Virus record (IMG/VR): IMGVR_UViG_3300032291_001238
Location: 1-30,320 of that record
Reading direction: 5' to 3' (one strand)
Origin: a virus
DNA length: 30,320 nt
Shown: positions 28,076 through 30,320 of the stretch, piece after piece
Layout: each line of letters opens with the position of its first letter
How positions within the stretch are numbered: the stretch's first letter is position 1
Position numbers and translations under genes: made by a program
The notes under the pieces: model-generated
Told to the model about the DNA's origin: nothing
Databases searched by the model: none
The model's input: only the letters and a program-made list of their open reading frames with translations

Positions 28076-28297
28076 ATGGCACATTTTGCAGAAATAGATT
28101 CAAACAACAAAGTACTTAGAGTACTTGTAGTAGACAACTCACAAGAAGATAGAGGACAAGAGTTCCTTGCTAATGACTTAGGTCTTGGCGGTACTTGGAT
28201 TCAAACTTCTTACAACGCTAACTTTGGTGGCAAGTATGCTGGCATTGGCGATGTATGGGATGGTACTAACTTTATAACACCTAAAGTAACAGAATAA
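28076..28297 (+). CDS. Conserved small phage protein (MAHFAEID...), 73 aa
   Basis: Begins MAHFAEIDSNNKVLRVLVVD, with a central GGTWIQTSYNANFGGKYAGIG and a TNFITPK end. The MAHFA-x-[ILV]-D, QTSYN and YAGIG pattern is widely conserved in cyanophage and other aquatic phage small proteins; as far as I know the function is not established. Probably a compact beta fold associated with tail or fibre. ATG at 28076 has AAGGAG 7 bases upstream. Confidence 0.75.
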   Translation: MAHFAEIDSNNKVLRVLVVDNSQEDRGQEFLANDLGLGGTWIQTSYNANFGGKYAGIGDVWDGTNFITPKVTE

Positions 28298-28316
28298 CAT
28301 TTAATTAAGGAGCACT

Positions 28317-30278
28317 GTGGTCAGTCGTGATATTACCGAAGGCCGAGGTTCGGCAACCGCCAGCATTGGTCGTGCTATTGCCGTTGACCTTGGTATTACA
28401 GCAGACAGTTCTGTCTGGACAAATACAGATGTAGCCTATGATGTAGCCCTTGGTGGTATGCCATTCATCTATGCAGTATCGGATTCTAGGCCATACATTA
28501 GACAGACTGCTCCTTATAAGAAAGACCAGTTCGATAGTCAAACAGAACCAGGTGAGCAATCACTTACTGGTTGGTGGATTAGAAGTCAAGTGTCTTTCCA
28601 TTCTGGTACAGGTATTAAGTTCTATGACCCACAAAATACTGATGACCCTGGTCATTATCGTTTTGCTGATTCAAGTAACGTTGATGTATTCACCCCAGGA
28701 CAAGTAACTTTACTTAAAGAAACAACCAATCTAACTGGTGTTACTAGCGGTATCTATAAGATTATATCTATAGTAGATGGTTCAACAGATAAGATACTTG
28801 GTTGGAATACAGCAAATACAACTATTAATAATTATACACCTGCAGGTACTGCAGTTACTTATACACATGCAGTTACTGCTGGCTTAGATACTGCTACCCT
28901 TGCTATTGCAAGTGATGGTTCTCATCTTTTTATAGCAGATAATGACCACATCTATACAGGTCCTATTGATACACCTACGGCTGGATACTCAGAGTATTAC
29001 AATACTGGTAGTGAAAAAGTAGTATTGGCTTGGGTTAAACAACGTTTAGTTGGTGCCATTGGTCGTTCTATTTATGAATTAACTGCTGCTAAAGGTTCTT
29101 CTCACACCTTACCTACTGCACTTTATACACATCCTAATGATAATTGGACTTGGACATCTATATCAGAGGGTGGCTCTGCTATTTATGCTGCCGGTTACGC
29201 TGGTACTAATGGTGCTATTTATAAGTTTACATTAAATACTTCTACTGGCGTCATGCCAACTCTTACCTCAGGTATTATTGCAGCGCAATTACCTAGTGGT
29301 GAATATCCACTTAAGATTGAATCCTATCTAAACTATCTAGTAATTGGAACCAATAAAGGTGTGCGTGTAGCATCTATATCAGGTACTAATGGAGACCTAA
29401 GTTATGGTCCATTAATCATTGAAGCAGCCAATACAGGATTAGATTTTGCATTTAGAGATAAATTTATATGGGCAACTGGTTCAATTGGTGGCTGTCCTGG
29501 ATTATACAGAATTGATTTAGGTAATGAACTTGAGACATTACGCTTTGCTTACGCTACTGATACTTTCCTTAGTGGAGTAGGTGGCTATGCTACTAGCGTA
29601 GACTTTGTAGGTAACTCAGACCAGATAGCATTTACTACATCTGGTAGCAATGGTATTGCTATCCAGTCAACTACAGTTCTAGCCGAAACTGGCTACATTA
29701 AAACAGGTAAGATTCGTTACGGAACTTTAGAGCCTAAAAACTTTAAACGTTTAATTGCTAGAGGTTCATTTACTGTTGGAGAAACAATACTATCTTCCGT
29801 TGCTACTAATGCTGGTGGTAGTGAGACAGAGTATGACCACATTGGATATTCACAAAACGTAGAACCTGTAGAAGTAACTACTTCTCAGCCTTCTTCAGCC
29901 CAAGAATTTTTAGCCTATAAGTTTACATTTAGCCGTGATAGTACTGATACTACCCTTGGCCCTACTTTTAGAGGTTATCAGGCTAAATCAACTATTGCTA
30001 CACCTCGCGTAAGAGTTATTAAGTTTCCTGTTTATTGCTTTGATATAGAAACAGATAGATATAATACTATTGTTGGCTATGAGGGTAGAGCATTTGATCG
30101 TATTAAATTACTAGAAGAAATTGAAAAGACTGGTGATGTTATCACCTGGCAAGATCTAACTACATCTGAATCATTACAAGCAGTTATAGAAGAAATTTCA
30201 TTTACCCGCATGACACCACCTGACAGACGATTTGATGGATTCGGAGGAATCATAGAGATTATGATTAGGACAGTATAA
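28317..30278 (+). CDS. Large beta-rich tail protein, 653 aa, possible tail nozzle
   Basis: Starts with GTG (AAGGAG 5 bases upstream). Residues about 150-450 show repeating strands with aromatic/Gly turns (IYKIISIVDGSTDKI, HLFIADNDHIYTG, AIYKFTLNTSTG, YLVIGTNKGVRVASI, GLYRIDLG), consistent with a beta-propeller, as in the tail tubular protein B/nozzle of T7-like phages. The C-terminal 200 residues look like a tail-tube or baseplate type domain (RVRVIKFPVYCFDIETDRY at about 562). Lack of tape-measure genes in the window supports a short-tail nozzle, but a siphovirus-type tail tip protein is the alternative. TAATG overlap with the next gene. Confidence 0.6.
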   Translation: MVSRDITEGRGSATASIGRAIAVDLGITADSSVWTNTDVAYDVALGGMPFIYAVSDSRPYIRQTAPYKKDQFDSQTEPGEQSLTGWWIRSQVSFHSGTGIKFYDPQNTDDPGHYRFADSSNVDVFTPGQVTLLKETTNLTGVTSGIYKIISIVDGSTDKILGWNTANTTINNYTPAGTAVTYTHAVTAGLDTATLAIASDGSHLFIADNDHIYTGPIDTPTAGYSEYYNTGSEKVVLAWVKQRLVGAIGRSIYELTAAKGSSHTLPTALYTHPNDNWTWTSISEGGSAIYAAGYAGTNGAIYKFTLNTSTGVMPTLTSGIIAAQLPSGEYPLKIESYLNYLVIGTNKGVRVASISGTNGDLSYGPLIIEAANTGLDFAFRDKFIWATGSIGGCPGLYRIDLGNELETLRFAYATDTFLSGVGGYATSVDFVGNSDQIAFTTSGSNGIAIQSTTVLAETGYIKTGKIRYGTLEPKNFKRLIARGSFTVGETILSSVATNAGGSETEYDHIGYSQNVEPVEVTTSQPSSAQEFLAYKFTFSRDSTDTTLGPTFRGYQAKSTIATPRVRVIKFPVYCFDIETDRYNTIVGYEGRAFDRIKLLEEIEKTGDVITWQDLTTSESLQAVIEEISFTRMTPPDRRFDGFGGIIEIMIRTV

Positions 30279-30320
30279 TGACAGCGCAAGACTGGGCTGC
30301 ATTGGCAGTAGCCATAAGCA
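30278..30320 (+). CDS. Start of a gene cut by the window edge (possible holin)
   Basis: ATG at 30278 overlaps the preceding TAA. Fourteen codons are visible (MTAQDWAALAVAIS), hydrophobic after residue 5. Small membrane proteins with an N-terminal TxQDWA are common as phage holins, so a membrane protein is a reasonable guess, but only the first residues are seen. Confidence 0.45.
   Translation, partial: MTAQDWAALAVAIS

Noticed and set aside
1-30320. tRNA genes, CRISPR arrays, integrase or insertion sequences
   Set aside because: No cloverleaf-like sequence, regular spacer-repeat array, recombinase motif or terminal inverted repeat was noticed on reading either strand; a weak tRNA could still be missed without a covariance search.

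Overview
The window looks like 30 kb of a tailed phage (or a prophage-like metagenomic viral contig) that infects an actinobacterium. The host inference rests on a WhiB-family Fe-S regulator in the leftward operon; WhiB proteins are essentially confined to Actinobacteria and their phages. The low GC content (visibly AT-rich structural genes, a somewhat GC-richer left arm) would fit low-GC aquatic actinobacteria better than mycobacteria or Streptomyces, but this is inference. Terminase, portal, scaffold, an N4-gp56-like capsid protein and tail fibres are present. No tail tube or tape-measure gene lies between the capsid and fibre genes, so a short-tailed (podovirus-like) virion is the best guess.

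Region 1 (1-3439, all leftward) is a tightly overlapping operon, read from right to left: a 43-residue membrane protein, a 506-residue protein with many zinc-binding Cys pairs and an Amidoligase_2-type domain, a class II glutamine amidotransferase-like Ntn hydrolase with a Cys-rich tail, a 57-residue zinc ribbon, a 113-residue Cys-motif protein, the WhiB protein, and a 38-residue membrane protein. Several starts were moved inward because better Shine-Dalgarno sites and short stop/start overlaps are visible. A leftward promoter candidate lies at 3548-3575. The amidoligase/amidotransferase pair is the most interesting cassette: it predicts amide-bond chemistry on an unknown target.

Region 2 (3440-4880) is the divergent control region. 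It holds promoter candidates, a near-perfect direct repeat, one rightward orphan gene (3959-4390) closed by a strong intrinsic terminator, and then about 430 bases without a credible gene. That stretch carries eight short hairpins, three of identical 7-3-7 geometry, immediately before the terminase; it is a candidate packaging site, origin or structured leader.

Region 3 (4881-19519) is the DNA packaging and head module: a large terminase with an N-terminal HTH-like segment resembling a small terminase, the portal, a 20S-proteasome/HslV-like Ntn peptidase in the place where a capsid maturation protease is expected, a small protein, a 1935-residue giant protein, two further internal-virion-type proteins, then scaffold and major capsid protein with their own promoter candidate and a strong hairpin downstream.

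Region 4 (19581-30320) is a chain of translationally coupled small genes (many strongly basic, three shorter than 60 residues), a GT-A type glycosyltransferase, a head-tail adaptor-like protein, a long tail fibre, two shorter adhesins that share a 41-residue module with the fibre, small accessory proteins, a 653-residue beta-rich tail protein, and the first codons of a gene running off the right edge. The structural genes are joined mostly by TAATG or ATGA overlaps, so coordinated translation is likely.
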